Below, piece by piece: positions 56,166 to 64,000 of a DNA stretch of 64,000 nucleotides. The position numbers were made by a program, and so were the translations under genes. The notes under the pieces are model-generated. The model did no database searches. It saw only the letters and a list, made by a program, of their open reading frames with translations, and was not told where the DNA came from. The stretch's first letter is position 1. The number at the start of each line of letters is the position of its first letter. Source of the stretch: Kitasatospora albolonga (lineage in GTDB: Bacteria > Actinomycetota > Actinomycetes > Streptomycetales > Streptomycetaceae); contig CP020563.1 in the NCBI GenBank assembly GCA_002082585.1, positions 6,690,001-6,754,000 on the forward strand. Direction: 5' to 3'.

Positions 56166-57242
56166 TCAGCCGCCGGTGGCGGGGGACTTCTTCGCTTCCT
56201 CGGGGATCGTGGTGTCCTCGCGGATCGCCTTCCACAGCTGACCGGCCTGCGGCTCGGCGGCGACCACGCGGTTCGGGTCGATCCTGTCGTACGCCACCGG
56301 CAGCATGATGGTCTCCATGGAGGCCGGGTCGACGCCGTTCATCGAGCGGGCGAACTCCGCCAGCGAGGTGAGCGAGGCGAGCCCCGAGTCGGTGGTGAGT
56401 GCCTTGGTGGCCGAGTTGGCGATCTTGTACGAGCTCGCCGGACTGCCCAGCAGGTCCTGCGACTTGACCTCGCTCAGCAGGGCGATCAGGAACTGCTGCT
56501 GGAGCCCGATGCGGCCGAGGTCGCTGCCGTCGCCGATGCCGTGCCGGGTCCGTACGTAGGCGAGGGACTCGGTGCCGTCCAGTTTCTGCGGCCCGGCGGT
56601 GAGGTTCAGCCCGGACGCCTTGTCGTTGATGTCCTGCGGTACGTCGACGGTGACCCCGCCGATGGCGTCGACCAGGTCCTTGAACCCGGCGAAGTCGATC
56701 TCCAGGTAGTGGTCGATGCGGACGCCGGACATCTTCTCCACCGTCTTCACCACACAGGCCGGACCCGCCTGCGCGTAGACGGAGTTGAACATGACGCGCT
56801 CCTTGGCGGGCAGGTCCGCCCCGCCGCCCGTGGCGCACTCGGGCCGGGTCACCAGCGTGTCGCGCGGTATGGAGACGGCGACGGCCTTCGACCGGCCCTC
56901 GGGTATGTGCACCACCAGCGCGGTGTCGGAGCGGGCACCGCCGACCTTCCCGCCGCCGCCCAGCTCCTCGTTCTCCGCCCCGGCCCGCGAGTCCGAGCCC
57001 AGGACCAGCAGGTTCTGCCCGCTGGTGGGGAGCTTCTCGGGGCGGTCCTCGCCGAGCGCCTTGTTGATATCGACGCCTGTGATGTTGCCGTCGAGCCTGC
57101 TGTAGAGCCAGTAGGCGGTGCCGCCCGCGGCCAGCAGCAGGACCAGGAGAACGATGAGCGTGATCTTGAGGCCGCGCCGCTTGCGGGGCTTGGCGGCCCG
57201 CCGGGAGGCGCGGGGGCCCGGAGACATGACGTCGTTGCTCAT
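56166..57242 (-). CDS. LytR-CpsA-Psr (LCP) family cell-wall glycopolymer ligase
   Basis: 358 residues. Basic cytoplasmic N-terminus (RRAAKPRKRRG), one membrane helix (LKITLIVLLVLLLAAGGTAYWLY, about 25-47), then the extracellular LCP domain: LVLGSDSRAG, ARSDTALVVHIPEG, SIPRDTLV, and RHGIGDGSDLGRIGLQQQF with the arginines that hold the polyprenyl-pyrophosphate. LCP enzymes move glycopolymers from lipid carriers to peptidoglycan. A Stealth operon lies 1.8 kb away, so that polymer is a plausible substrate. Confidence 0.92.
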   Translation of the reverse strand: MSNDVMSPGPRASRRAAKPRKRRGLKITLIVLLVLLLAAGGTAYWLYSRLDGNITGVDINKALGEDRPEKLPTSGQNLLVLGSDSRAGAENEELGGGGKVGGARSDTALVVHIPEGRSKAVAVSIPRDTLVTRPECATGGGADLPAKERVMFNSVYAQAGPACVVKTVEKMSGVRIDHYLEIDFAGFKDLVDAIGGVTVDVPQDINDKASGLNLTAGPQKLDGTESLAYVRTRHGIGDGSDLGRIGLQQQFLIALLSEVKSQDLLGSPASSYKIANSATKALTTDSGLASLTSLAEFARSMNGVDPASMETIMLPVAYDRIDPNRVVAAEPQAGQLWKAIREDTTIPEEAKKSPATGG

Positions 57243-57556
57243 CCTGTTTCGAGTCCCTCGGTCTCGCGGCCCCGTGGGGCTGTGGCGGGTGGACTCGGGT
57301 GGGGGGAGGAGCCGGTCCGGCAGTCGTGGTCCGTAGAACTATAGACAATGCATCGAGCATCCGTGCGAGTCCCGCGTGACGAGGCACGGGGGTGCCGACT
57401 GTCCAGGGCGGGCCGACCGGCTCCGCGGAGGAACCCGCATGTGAACCCTGTGGGACAAAAGGCTGAATCTATGATGGGCTCGCCCCTCCCCGAAGGGCAG
57501 GCCGTCGGACGGCCTTCCGAGCCGGGCCGAGAATCACCAGAAGGCGACCTCACACT
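57243..57556. other. 314-bp divergent intergenic region
   Basis: Nothing coding is supported. TATAGT on the minus strand (57343-57338) is a possible -10 for the LCP gene and TATGAT (57470-57475) one for the propeller gene; neither has a clear -35. Confidence 0.35.
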
Positions 57557-58672
57557 ATGCCGGTCAGATCCGCACGCTCCGCACGGAGTTCCGCTTCCCT
57601 GCCGAGCGGCTCCGGAAGCCAGGGCGGCCATTCCGCCGACGCCACGGCCGACGGGCGATGGCTGCTGCGTGGGTCGGGCGGGCGGCTCGCCGCCTACGCG
57701 TGGAACCGGGAAGGGCTGCTCCGCTGGACCGAGGACCGGCCGGGCGGCTCCGCGTGGTCGGGGCCCGACTTCTTTCCGGTGCCCGATCTGACGCACCTCT
57801 TCATCACGCAGGGGGCCGACGGCTATGCGCACTTCATAGGCCGCCGCTCGGTGCCGAAGCCGGACGGCCCTCCGGCCGTGGACCTGGTCCACGCGATCCA
57901 GTACCAGTCGGGGCGTCCGCTCACCGCCTGGCGCTCGCTCGGCAATCCGCACAAGGACCGGGACAAGGCCGCGCGGCTCGGGGTGCCGACGGGCGCGGTC
58001 GACGAGGCGGGCACCCTGCACATCCTGGTGCGCAACGCCGGGCGGGGCCTGATGCTCCGCCGCGAGGACAAGAGCGGCAAGTGGGAGGGGTGGCGGGACC
58101 TGAAGGGCAGCATGTTCCAGGACACGCCCGCCGTGATGGCCGCGGCCTCCGGCCGGATCGAGGTCCTGATCCCGGGGGAGGAGGGCGCGGGCCGCTGGGT
58201 GCAGTCCGAGCCGGGAGAGGTCCCGGAGCGCACGGAGGACATTCCGGTGGCCATCGTTCCCGGCAGCGCGGTCGCCCTGGAGACCGCCCCGGACCGGGCC
58301 ACCTACTACTGGACCGACCCGGCGTCCGGCTCGCTCGTCGCCCACCGCCCGGGCGGCTGGGTGATTCCGCTGGGCGGTTCCCCGGCGGGGCCGGTCGCGG
58401 CGATGCGCGCGATGCTCGGCGACTACGACTGCACGGTCCTGGCGCACGGCGACTCCGAGGGCAACGTCATGCTGGCGGCCTGCGGGACCGAGAACGAGAG
58501 CGCCGGCCTGTGGTGGTCGCCCACCGGCGAACGCGGCACGGGCACTCCGGGCCTGGCGCTGGACGCCTACGGGAGGGTCGTCATCGCCGCACTGGCCCCC
58601 GACGGGAGCATCCGGGTGGCCCGCCAGAACGACGAGCCGGGGCTCGCCATGGGGCCTTCGGTCCGTATCTGA
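57557..58672 (+). CDS. probable beta-propeller protein, unknown function
   Basis: 371 residues, no clear signal peptide or membrane helix. Repeated blade-like units contain Trp and Asp/Gly turns (LRWTEDRPGGSAWSGPDFF; WEGWRDLKGSMFQDTPAVMA; TYYWTDPASGSLVAHRPGGW; LALDAYGRVVIAALAPDGS), the pattern of PLL-lectin/tectonin-like propellers. Function unknown; sugar binding is a guess from fold type. Own terminator. Confidence 0.65.
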   Translation: MPVRSARSARSSASLPSGSGSQGGHSADATADGRWLLRGSGGRLAAYAWNREGLLRWTEDRPGGSAWSGPDFFPVPDLTHLFITQGADGYAHFIGRRSVPKPDGPPAVDLVHAIQYQSGRPLTAWRSLGNPHKDRDKAARLGVPTGAVDEAGTLHILVRNAGRGLMLRREDKSGKWEGWRDLKGSMFQDTPAVMAAASGRIEVLIPGEEGAGRWVQSEPGEVPERTEDIPVAIVPGSAVALETAPDRATYYWTDPASGSLVAHRPGGWVIPLGGSPAGPVAAMRAMLGDYDCTVLAHGDSEGNVMLAACGTENESAGLWWSPTGERGTGTPGLALDAYGRVVIAALAPDGSIRVARQNDEPGLAMGPSVRI

Positions 58673-58676
58673 AACC

Positions 58677-58718
58677 GGCGAAGGGGGCCTCACCGGGACC
58701 GGTGAGGCCCCCTTCGCC
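58677..58718. terminator. perfect 20-bp hairpin terminator
   Basis: Arms 58677-58696 and 58699-58718 are exact complements around GA, beginning GGCGAAGGGGGCC. Confidence 0.9.
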
Positions 58719-59009
58719 GTTCACCGGTCGCACCTGCGGAGACGTCGGACTTCACGGAAACCGGTGATCGCCTTGAAGCCCTGAACGCATCCGTCCGTTT
58801 AGCTTCATATTTCTGCAACAGATGGCTCACTTCTGGGCCCGTGTTGACATTAAACGTATGGACGGTGAAGATGTGCCTGACCTGTGAAGGTTTATTGTTC
58901 ATGTGAACGTAGTCGCTTGTTTCCGCGGAACGAATCCACGGAAACGGGCCGGGGGCAGCACGGGCGGACCGGTTCTCACGGCCGGTCCGCTGGGGGAGAA
59001 CGGGGAATC
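58719..59009. promoter_or_regulatory. A+T-rich promoter region of the Stealth operon
   Basis: This stretch is clearly A+T-richer than anything nearby. It contains TTGACA (58844-58849) as a -35 candidate without a good -10, and a perfect palindrome GTTCATGTGAAC (58897-58908) that may be an operator. No gene is seen until the short leader frame at 59010. Confidence 0.45.
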
Positions 59010-59057
59010 ATGGCTGTGCAGAGGCACCGGTCGGTCCTGGCGAGGCACAACGCGTGA
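59010..59057 (+). CDS. 15-codon leader ORF overlapping the first Stealth gene
   Basis: ATG 59010 follows GGGGGAGAACGGGGAATC and reads MAVQRHRSVLARHNA, then TGA at 59055-59057. That stop overlaps the GTG of the Stealth gene (GTGA). The leader has the better ribosome site, so the downstream gene may be translated by coupling. Four of its 15 residues are basic and it includes two His. Whether the peptide matters or only its translation is unknown. Confidence 0.4.
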   Translation: MAVQRHRSVLARHNA

Positions 59058-60685
59058 CCACTATCCCCAACCCCGCCGCGTTCGCGGCGAGGGGCACCGC
59101 CGTGCCCGGCGCGCCCATCGGCATCCCGGCGCAGCCGCGCAACGACACCCCGGCCCCGGCCCCGGAGGCCGACACGGGCGACGACGTCTACGTCATACGG
59201 GCCCTGACACCGCTGGCCGCCCGCGAGGCCAACCGCTCCGCGGTCACCGCGCTGCTGGACACGGCCGGCATCCCGCACTTCGCCGTACGCGGCACCTCGG
59301 ACCACGGCACGGTCGTCGCCGTGGCGGAGGACGACCGCGAACGGGTGCTCAACGTCATCTTCCGGGGCCTGGGCCAGTACCCCGGCCACATCAGCACCGT
59401 GCGGACCGACCAGGTGCGTCCGGCGCGACCGCTCTCCTCCCGCGACGCCAGGGCCTGGCGGGACGTCAGGACGGCCGCCGCCCTCCAGGTGAGCTGGACC
59501 CGCGCCGACCCCGGCCGTCATCTGCTGCTCGGTCATGAGTACGGCTGCGCCATCGAGTTCTGGCGCAGGCAGGGCAGCCACCTCGTGGCGCCCCGGGCGA
59601 ACCGCGTCACCTGGGCCGTGTCCGGGCAGGGCGCCAACGTGTTCGGCGCCGCCCGCCTGTTCAGCCGCTTCATCTCGGACTGGACCGCCCCCGGCTCCGC
59701 GCCCCCGCTGGCCACCCGCCCGGAGTTCCTGGTCGAGCTGGCCGACGAGATCACCTTCCCCGTGGACGCCGTGTACACCTGGGTCGACGGGAACGACCCC
59801 GCCTGGCAGCAGCGCAAGGCGTCGGCCAAGGGTGAGGTGTACCACGCCGAGTCGGCGAGCGACGCCCGCTTCATCAGCCGGGACGAGCTGCGCTACTCGG
59901 TGCGCTCCCTGCATCTCTTCGCGCCGTGGATACGCACGATCTACATAGCGACCGACGACCAGGTGCCCGCCTGGATGCGGGAGGACGTCCCGGGCATCCA
60001 GGTGGTGAGCCATCGCGAGATCTTCCGCGACCCCACCGACCTGCCGACCTTCAACTCGCACTCGATCGAGAGCCAGCTGCATCACATCGAGGGGCTTTCC
60101 GAACACTTCCTGTACTTCAACGACGACATGTTCATCGGCCGTCCGGTGACGCCGTACTCCTTTTTCACCCCCGGCGGGGTCGCGCGGTATTTCCCCTCCC
60201 GCAACCGCATCCCGCAGGGCCCGGTCGTCGAGACCGACACACCGGTCGACGCGGCCTGCAAGAACAACAGGGCGCTTCTTCTCGAACGCTTCGGCCGGGT
60301 CATCACCCAGCCCATGGAGCACATTCCCTACGCATTGCGGCGCAGCGCGATCGAGGAGGCCGAACGGGATTTCCCGAAGGCATGGGCCCGTACCTCGGCC
60401 AGCAGATTCCGGGCGATGACCGATCTGTCACCCACCTCGTCCTTCGCGGTCTACTACGCGGCCCTCACCGGCCGCGCCCAGCCGTCCTCGATGCCCTTCA
60501 CCTACCTGCAGCTCGCCGTACCCGATCTCGCCGACCGGCTCCAGAGACTGCTCGACGGGCGCAACCAGGATTCCTTCTGTCTCAACGACGCCTTCTCCAC
60601 CCCGGAGGACATCGAGGCCCAGCAGGAGATCCTCGACGGATTCCTCAACGGCTACTTCCCCACCCCCAGCCCCTACGAGCGATGA
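59054..60685 (+). CDS. Stealth-family sugar-phosphate transferase 1
   Basis: 543 residues, GTG start inside a GTGA overlap with a short leader. The four Stealth conserved regions are visible from residue about 235: CR1 DAVYTWVDG, CR2 SRDELRYSVRSLHLFAPW through FNSHSIESQLHHIEGL and LYFNDDMFIG, CR3 KNNRALLLERFG with YALRRS, and CR4 FCLNDAF. Stealth proteins make phosphodiester-linked capsule polymers by moving hexose-1-phosphate (like GlcNAc-1-phosphotransferase). About 230 N-terminal residues form an extra domain shared by all three genes here. Likely cytoplasmic and active. 15 bp before the second gene. Confidence 0.9.
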   Translation: MTTIPNPAAFAARGTAVPGAPIGIPAQPRNDTPAPAPEADTGDDVYVIRALTPLAAREANRSAVTALLDTAGIPHFAVRGTSDHGTVVAVAEDDRERVLNVIFRGLGQYPGHISTVRTDQVRPARPLSSRDARAWRDVRTAAALQVSWTRADPGRHLLLGHEYGCAIEFWRRQGSHLVAPRANRVTWAVSGQGANVFGAARLFSRFISDWTAPGSAPPLATRPEFLVELADEITFPVDAVYTWVDGNDPAWQQRKASAKGEVYHAESASDARFISRDELRYSVRSLHLFAPWIRTIYIATDDQVPAWMREDVPGIQVVSHREIFRDPTDLPTFNSHSIESQLHHIEGLSEHFLYFNDDMFIGRPVTPYSFFTPGGVARYFPSRNRIPQGPVVETDTPVDAACKNNRALLLERFGRVITQPMEHIPYALRRSAIEEAERDFPKAWARTSASRFRAMTDLSPTSSFAVYYAALTGRAQPSSMPFTYLQLAVPDLADRLQRLLDGRNQDSFCLNDAFSTPEDIEAQQEILDGFLNGYFPTPSPYER

Positions 60686-60700
60686 AACGGAGTTCCTGAC

Positions 60701-62323
60701 GTGGCCCGCCCACCAGCACTGAGCTCCGCCGCTCAGGTGTACCGCCGTATCGTCCCGCTGCCGGTACGGTCCGTCGCGGCCAGCCGGGTGACTCCCGGCG
60801 TCCGCCGGAAGATGAAGCGCGGAGTGGTCCGCACCCTCGACCGGCGCGAGGCGCGCCTGCACCGGCGTGCCCTGCGGCGCATCCGCAAGTCCGACTTCCG
60901 GGGAGCCTCCGAGCGCCGGGTCACAGCCCCCGACGGGCGGATCGCCCACGTCCACAGCGGCCTCACCGCGGACCTCGCCAGGCGGCTGGACCACGATCTG
61001 ATCGCACACGCGCTCGACCGGGCGGGCATTCCGTGGTTCGTCGTGCCCGCCCTCGACGACCGGCGGATCTGCTTCGCCGTGGAGCAGCAGGACAAGGGAC
61101 AGATCCGCCGGGTCCTGCGGGCGCTGCTGGAGGAGCACACCGGTTACGTGGTCTCGGTCTCTCCGGCCAACAACGACACCAGGACCGTGCCGGGCAGCCA
61201 TGTGAAGGCATGGAAGCACTACGGCAAGGCCAAGGTGTTCCGCATCACCTGGCTGCGCACCGACCCCACGCAGAACCTGTGGATCGGGGACGACCAGGGC
61301 GTGGAGATCGAGTTCTGGACCGTCAACAACGCGCTGCCCGTCGAACGCCTCATCGGGCCGCGCCCCAACCGCGTCCAGCGGGCGGTGCCCCGTGACGCCC
61401 CCGGTGTCGAGATCGGTTTCGAACGGCTCTCGGGCTACTCGGACATCGACGGCGACATGGACCCGACCGTCACCCTGGAGAACTTCGACATCCCGCGGCT
61501 GGAGGAGATCACCTTCCCCGTGGACGCCGTCCTCCCCTGGCGCAACGACACCCCCTGGGGCGAGGAGCTCCTCCGCGCCGCGCTGCGCTCCCTGCACCAG
61601 TACGCCCCCTGGGTCGACGTCGTACACATCCTGGAACAGGCCCCGGCGCCCCGCTGGCTGCGCTCCGGCGAGCATCTGTCGGTGATCCCGGCGGGGCCGG
61701 AGGCCGAGGCATGGCTGCACCAGCTGCCCGACCTCTCGGACCGGTTCCTCCTGCTGCGCCCCGGCGCCCTGTTCGGCCGGCCGGTGCGCCCCTTCGACTA
61801 CTTCAGCCCGCACGGCGGCACCCGGCCGCGCCGGGGCCCGTGGACGGCCCAGGAGTCCTTCGCCCCCTGGACGGCGACGGCCTACTCCGCCACCGGCCGG
61901 GCGGTCGGGCACGGCTACGCGCCGGGCCCCCAGCCCTACACCCGCTCCGCCCTCATCGAGCTGGCCGCCTCGGGGTTCGTCCCGGAGGAGGCCCCCGACG
62001 GGCAGCTGGCGCCCGTACTGCCGTGCACCCACCCGGCCGACGGTGTGACCCACCACTTCGCCCGTACGGCGGGGCTCGCCGACCCCGCGGGCGAGGCGAC
62101 CGTCGCGCTCCACGCGGCACTGCCTGGCATCCAGCGCCATCTGGACCGGCTCCTGGTACGCCGGGACACCCAGCAGATACAGCTGTTCGGGCTGGGCGCT
62201 GACGCCTCCCTGGGCCGTGGCGGCACCGAGGCCGTCATCTCCTTCCTGCACCGCTACTTCCCCGTCGCGAGCCCGTTCGAGTTCGAGCCGGGGGCATCAG
62301 AGGACCCGGACAAACGCACGTGA
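60701..62323 (+). CDS. degenerate Stealth-family paralogue (probable pseudoenzyme)
   Basis: 540 residues. It aligns with its neighbours in the N-terminal domain (GIPWFVVPALDDRRICFAV; IEFWTVNN; RPNRVQRAVP) and at FPVDAV and RSLHQYAPWVD. The catalytic signatures are gone: TWVDG is PWRND, FNDDMF is LRPGALF, and FNSHSIESQLHH has no counterpart. The gene is open end to end with normal codon use, so it is maintained, not decaying. A regulatory or scaffolding partner for the flanking active paralogues is the best guess. Its TGA overlaps the next gene by GTGA. Confidence 0.78.
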   Translation: MARPPALSSAAQVYRRIVPLPVRSVAASRVTPGVRRKMKRGVVRTLDRREARLHRRALRRIRKSDFRGASERRVTAPDGRIAHVHSGLTADLARRLDHDLIAHALDRAGIPWFVVPALDDRRICFAVEQQDKGQIRRVLRALLEEHTGYVVSVSPANNDTRTVPGSHVKAWKHYGKAKVFRITWLRTDPTQNLWIGDDQGVEIEFWTVNNALPVERLIGPRPNRVQRAVPRDAPGVEIGFERLSGYSDIDGDMDPTVTLENFDIPRLEEITFPVDAVLPWRNDTPWGEELLRAALRSLHQYAPWVDVVHILEQAPAPRWLRSGEHLSVIPAGPEAEAWLHQLPDLSDRFLLLRPGALFGRPVRPFDYFSPHGGTRPRRGPWTAQESFAPWTATAYSATGRAVGHGYAPGPQPYTRSALIELAASGFVPEEAPDGQLAPVLPCTHPADGVTHHFARTAGLADPAGEATVALHAALPGIQRHLDRLLVRRDTQQIQLFGLGADASLGRGGTEAVISFLHRYFPVASPFEFEPGASEDPDKRT

Positions 62324-64000
62324 CCATCGGCAATCCCGAAGCTTCCGCCGCCGTCGGGATCTATCGCACCCTCGTACCGACCTCCCTCAGACGTAGCGTC
62401 GCCCGCCGCGTACCGGTCCGGCTCCGCGCGGCCCTCAAGGGGGCGCTGCGCCGGACGCACCACCTCACCGTGGTCGTCCGCGCCGTCCGGGCGGCCCGCG
62501 CGCGGCGCCGCTGGCCCCAGCTGTTCGGCGCGCAGGAGCGGCTGGCGGTGCTCGCCGCGCGCGGTGCGCAGATAGCGCTCGTACGCCCCACCGTCTCCCC
62601 GCTCGGCCTGCGCGAGGCCAACCTGGAGCTGGTGGTGTCCTTCCTGGAGCGGTCGGGCATCGACTACTTCGCGATCCGGGGCCAGTCCGACTTCCGCTCC
62701 ACCCTCGCCGTCGCCGGGCGCGACAGGGCACGCGTCACCGAGATGCTGGCCCGCACCCGGGACGCCGGACCGGTCTACGCGGTCGCCTGCCGGGGGGAGT
62801 CGGTCCAGGGGCGCCCCGCCCTGTGCGGATCGGCCCGCGCGCGGCGGATCGCCGGTGAGGCCGCGGTCCTGCGGCTCGGCATGGTGTGGAGCGATCCGGG
62901 CAACACCCTGGTGCTGGGTCTGGAGTACGGCTGCGACCTGGAGTTCTGGGAGACGGACGAGGACGGCCGGCTGGTCGCGCCCCGCCCCAACCGCGTCACC
63001 GAGGACGTCTCGCCGACGGAGGAGCGGGTCAGCGTGCCCGTCAGCAGGCTCACCGGGTTCGCCGCCCTGCACACCCGCCGGACCCGCTCGGTGCGGACCA
63101 TCGCCGCCTGCGCCGAACCGCTGCCCGAGGACGTCCGCTTCCCCATCGACGTCGTCTACACCTGGGTGGACGGCTCGGACCAGGAGTGGCAGCGCCGCCG
63201 CGGAGCCTTCAACGAGAGCGGATACCACGCCGAGGCCGCCAACGCGGCGCGCTACATCAGCCGGGACGAACTGCGCTACTCCCTGCGGGCGCTGGAGCAG
63301 AACGCGCCATGGGTCCGCCATGTCTACCTGGTGACCGACCGGCAGCGGCCGCACTGGCTCAACCCGCGGAGCCCCCGTATCACCGTGGTCGACCACGCCG
63401 AACTCTTCGCGGACCCCCAGGCGCTGCCGACCTTCAACTCCCACGCGATCGAGAGCCAGCTCCACCACATCGACGGGCTGTCCGAGCACTTCCTCTACTT
63501 CAACGACGACATGTTCCTCGGCTGCCCGGTGACCCCGCGCGACTTCTTCCTGTCCAACGGGATGACCCGTACGTTCTTCTCGCCCTCCCAGGTCCCCCGC
63601 TGGGAACTCACCGGCGGCGACCGACCGGTGGACGCGGCCGGGAAGAACAACCGCAGACTCCTCCTGGAGAACTTCGGCTCCGCCATCGTCCAGAAGCTGC
63701 GCCACGCCCCCTACGCCCTGCGCCGCAGCGTGCTGTACGAGATCGAGCACGAGTTCGCCGAAGCGCACCGGGAGACGACGTACAGCCGCTTCCGCAGCCC
63801 CACGGACATCTCCATCCCGTCCTCGCTCTACCACTACTACGCGTACTTCACGGCCCGCGCGGTGCCCTCGGAGATCGGTTTCGCCTACCTGGACCTGGCG
63901 AAGCCCGAGATCGCGCGGCGCCTGGGCATCCTCCTGGCCCGGCGCGACCGGCAGGCGTTCTGCATCAACGACACCCTGTCGGACACCTTCGACGTCGGAC
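62320..64000 (+). CDS. Stealth-family sugar-phosphate transferase 2 (3' end outside window)
   Basis: GTG at 62320 overlaps the preceding stop. The frame stays open to the window end (560 codons). A basic N-terminus is followed by the shared domain (GIDYFAIRGQSDFRSTLAV; LGLEYGCDLEFW) and intact Stealth motifs: DVVYTWVDGSDQEW, SRDELRYSLRALEQNAPW, FNSHAIESQLHHIDGL, LYFNDDMFLG, AGKNNRRLLLENFG, YALRRS and FCINDT. All hallmark residues are kept, so it should be active. The end and any further operon genes are not visible. Confidence 0.9.
   Translation, partial: MTIGNPEASAAVGIYRTLVPTSLRRSVARRVPVRLRAALKGALRRTHHLTVVVRAVRAARARRRWPQLFGAQERLAVLAARGAQIALVRPTVSPLGLREANLELVVSFLERSGIDYFAIRGQSDFRSTLAVAGRDRARVTEMLARTRDAGPVYAVACRGESVQGRPALCGSARARRIAGEAAVLRLGMVWSDPGNTLVLGLEYGCDLEFWETDEDGRLVAPRPNRVTEDVSPTEERVSVPVSRLTGFAALHTRRTRSVRTIAACAEPLPEDVRFPIDVVYTWVDGSDQEWQRRRGAFNESGYHAEAANAARYISRDELRYSLRALEQNAPWVRHVYLVTDRQRPHWLNPRSPRITVVDHAELFADPQALPTFNSHAIESQLHHIDGLSEHFLYFNDDMFLGCPVTPRDFFLSNGMTRTFFSPSQVPRWELTGGDRPVDAAGKNNRRLLLENFGSAIVQKLRHAPYALRRSVLYEIEHEFAEAHRETTYSRFRSPTDISIPSSLYHYYAYFTARAVPSEIGFAYLDLAKPEIARRLGILLARRDRQAFCINDTLSDTFDVG

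Noticed and set aside
62254..63834. 526-codon minus-strand frame at the window end
   Set aside because: Opposite the third Stealth gene, whose motifs are clear.

Overview
The window is very G+C-rich actinobacterial DNA with Streptomyces-type genes, GTG/TTG starts and strong purine-rich ribosome sites. From memory, the order murA-like, acnA, ngcEFG, ROK regulator, xylFGH, dxs matches the S. coelicolor SCO5998-SCO6013 backbone, so I read it as a Streptomyces chromosome with an accessory island next to murA. No rRNA, tRNA or CRISPR array was seen.

Region 1 (1 to about 24.1 kb) is accessory. It opens with the 3' part of a QueC/QatC-like PP-loop gene. Facing it is a complete six-gene BREX type 2 (phage growth limitation) operon on the minus strand: pglW, pglX, pglY, pglZ, brxD, brxHI. 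Behind pglW lie about 900 bp without convincing genes, a recombinase-like gene broken by an in-frame TAG, a small excisionase-type gene and a tyrosine integrase broken by a frameshift and lacking its box I arginine. The island looks like a formerly mobile element that can no longer move itself and now carries phage defence. The middle of pglX has clearly lower G+C than its ends, which fits exchange of the DNA-recognition part.

Region 2 (24.1-34.2 kb) holds an XRE-HTH/MurA fusion protein, an alpha/beta hydrolase, a large secreted hydrolase-like protein, a membrane protein, a divergent MFS exporter/HxlR regulator pair and a GNAT acetyltransferase. An intact IS481-family element has inserted exactly at the GNAT stop codon. 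The 6-bp target duplication CCTAGC gives both genes a TAG stop.

Region 3 (34.2-55.8 kb) is core carbon metabolism. It contains aconitase with two candidate operators, a histidine phosphatase, a secreted GH92 mannosidase, the chitobiose/GlcNAc importer ngcEFG (no ATPase gene of its own), a rok7B7-like regulator, the xylose importer xylFGH, dxs and an amino-acid permease. Strong hairpin terminators separate most units.

Region 4 (55.7-64 kb) has a NYN-domain protein, an LCP-family cell-wall ligase, a probable beta-propeller protein and an operon of three Stealth-family phosphotransferase-like genes. The middle Stealth protein has lost the hallmark catalytic motifs, and the third runs off the window. 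LCP and Stealth genes together suggest assembly and attachment of a phosphodiester-linked surface glycopolymer.
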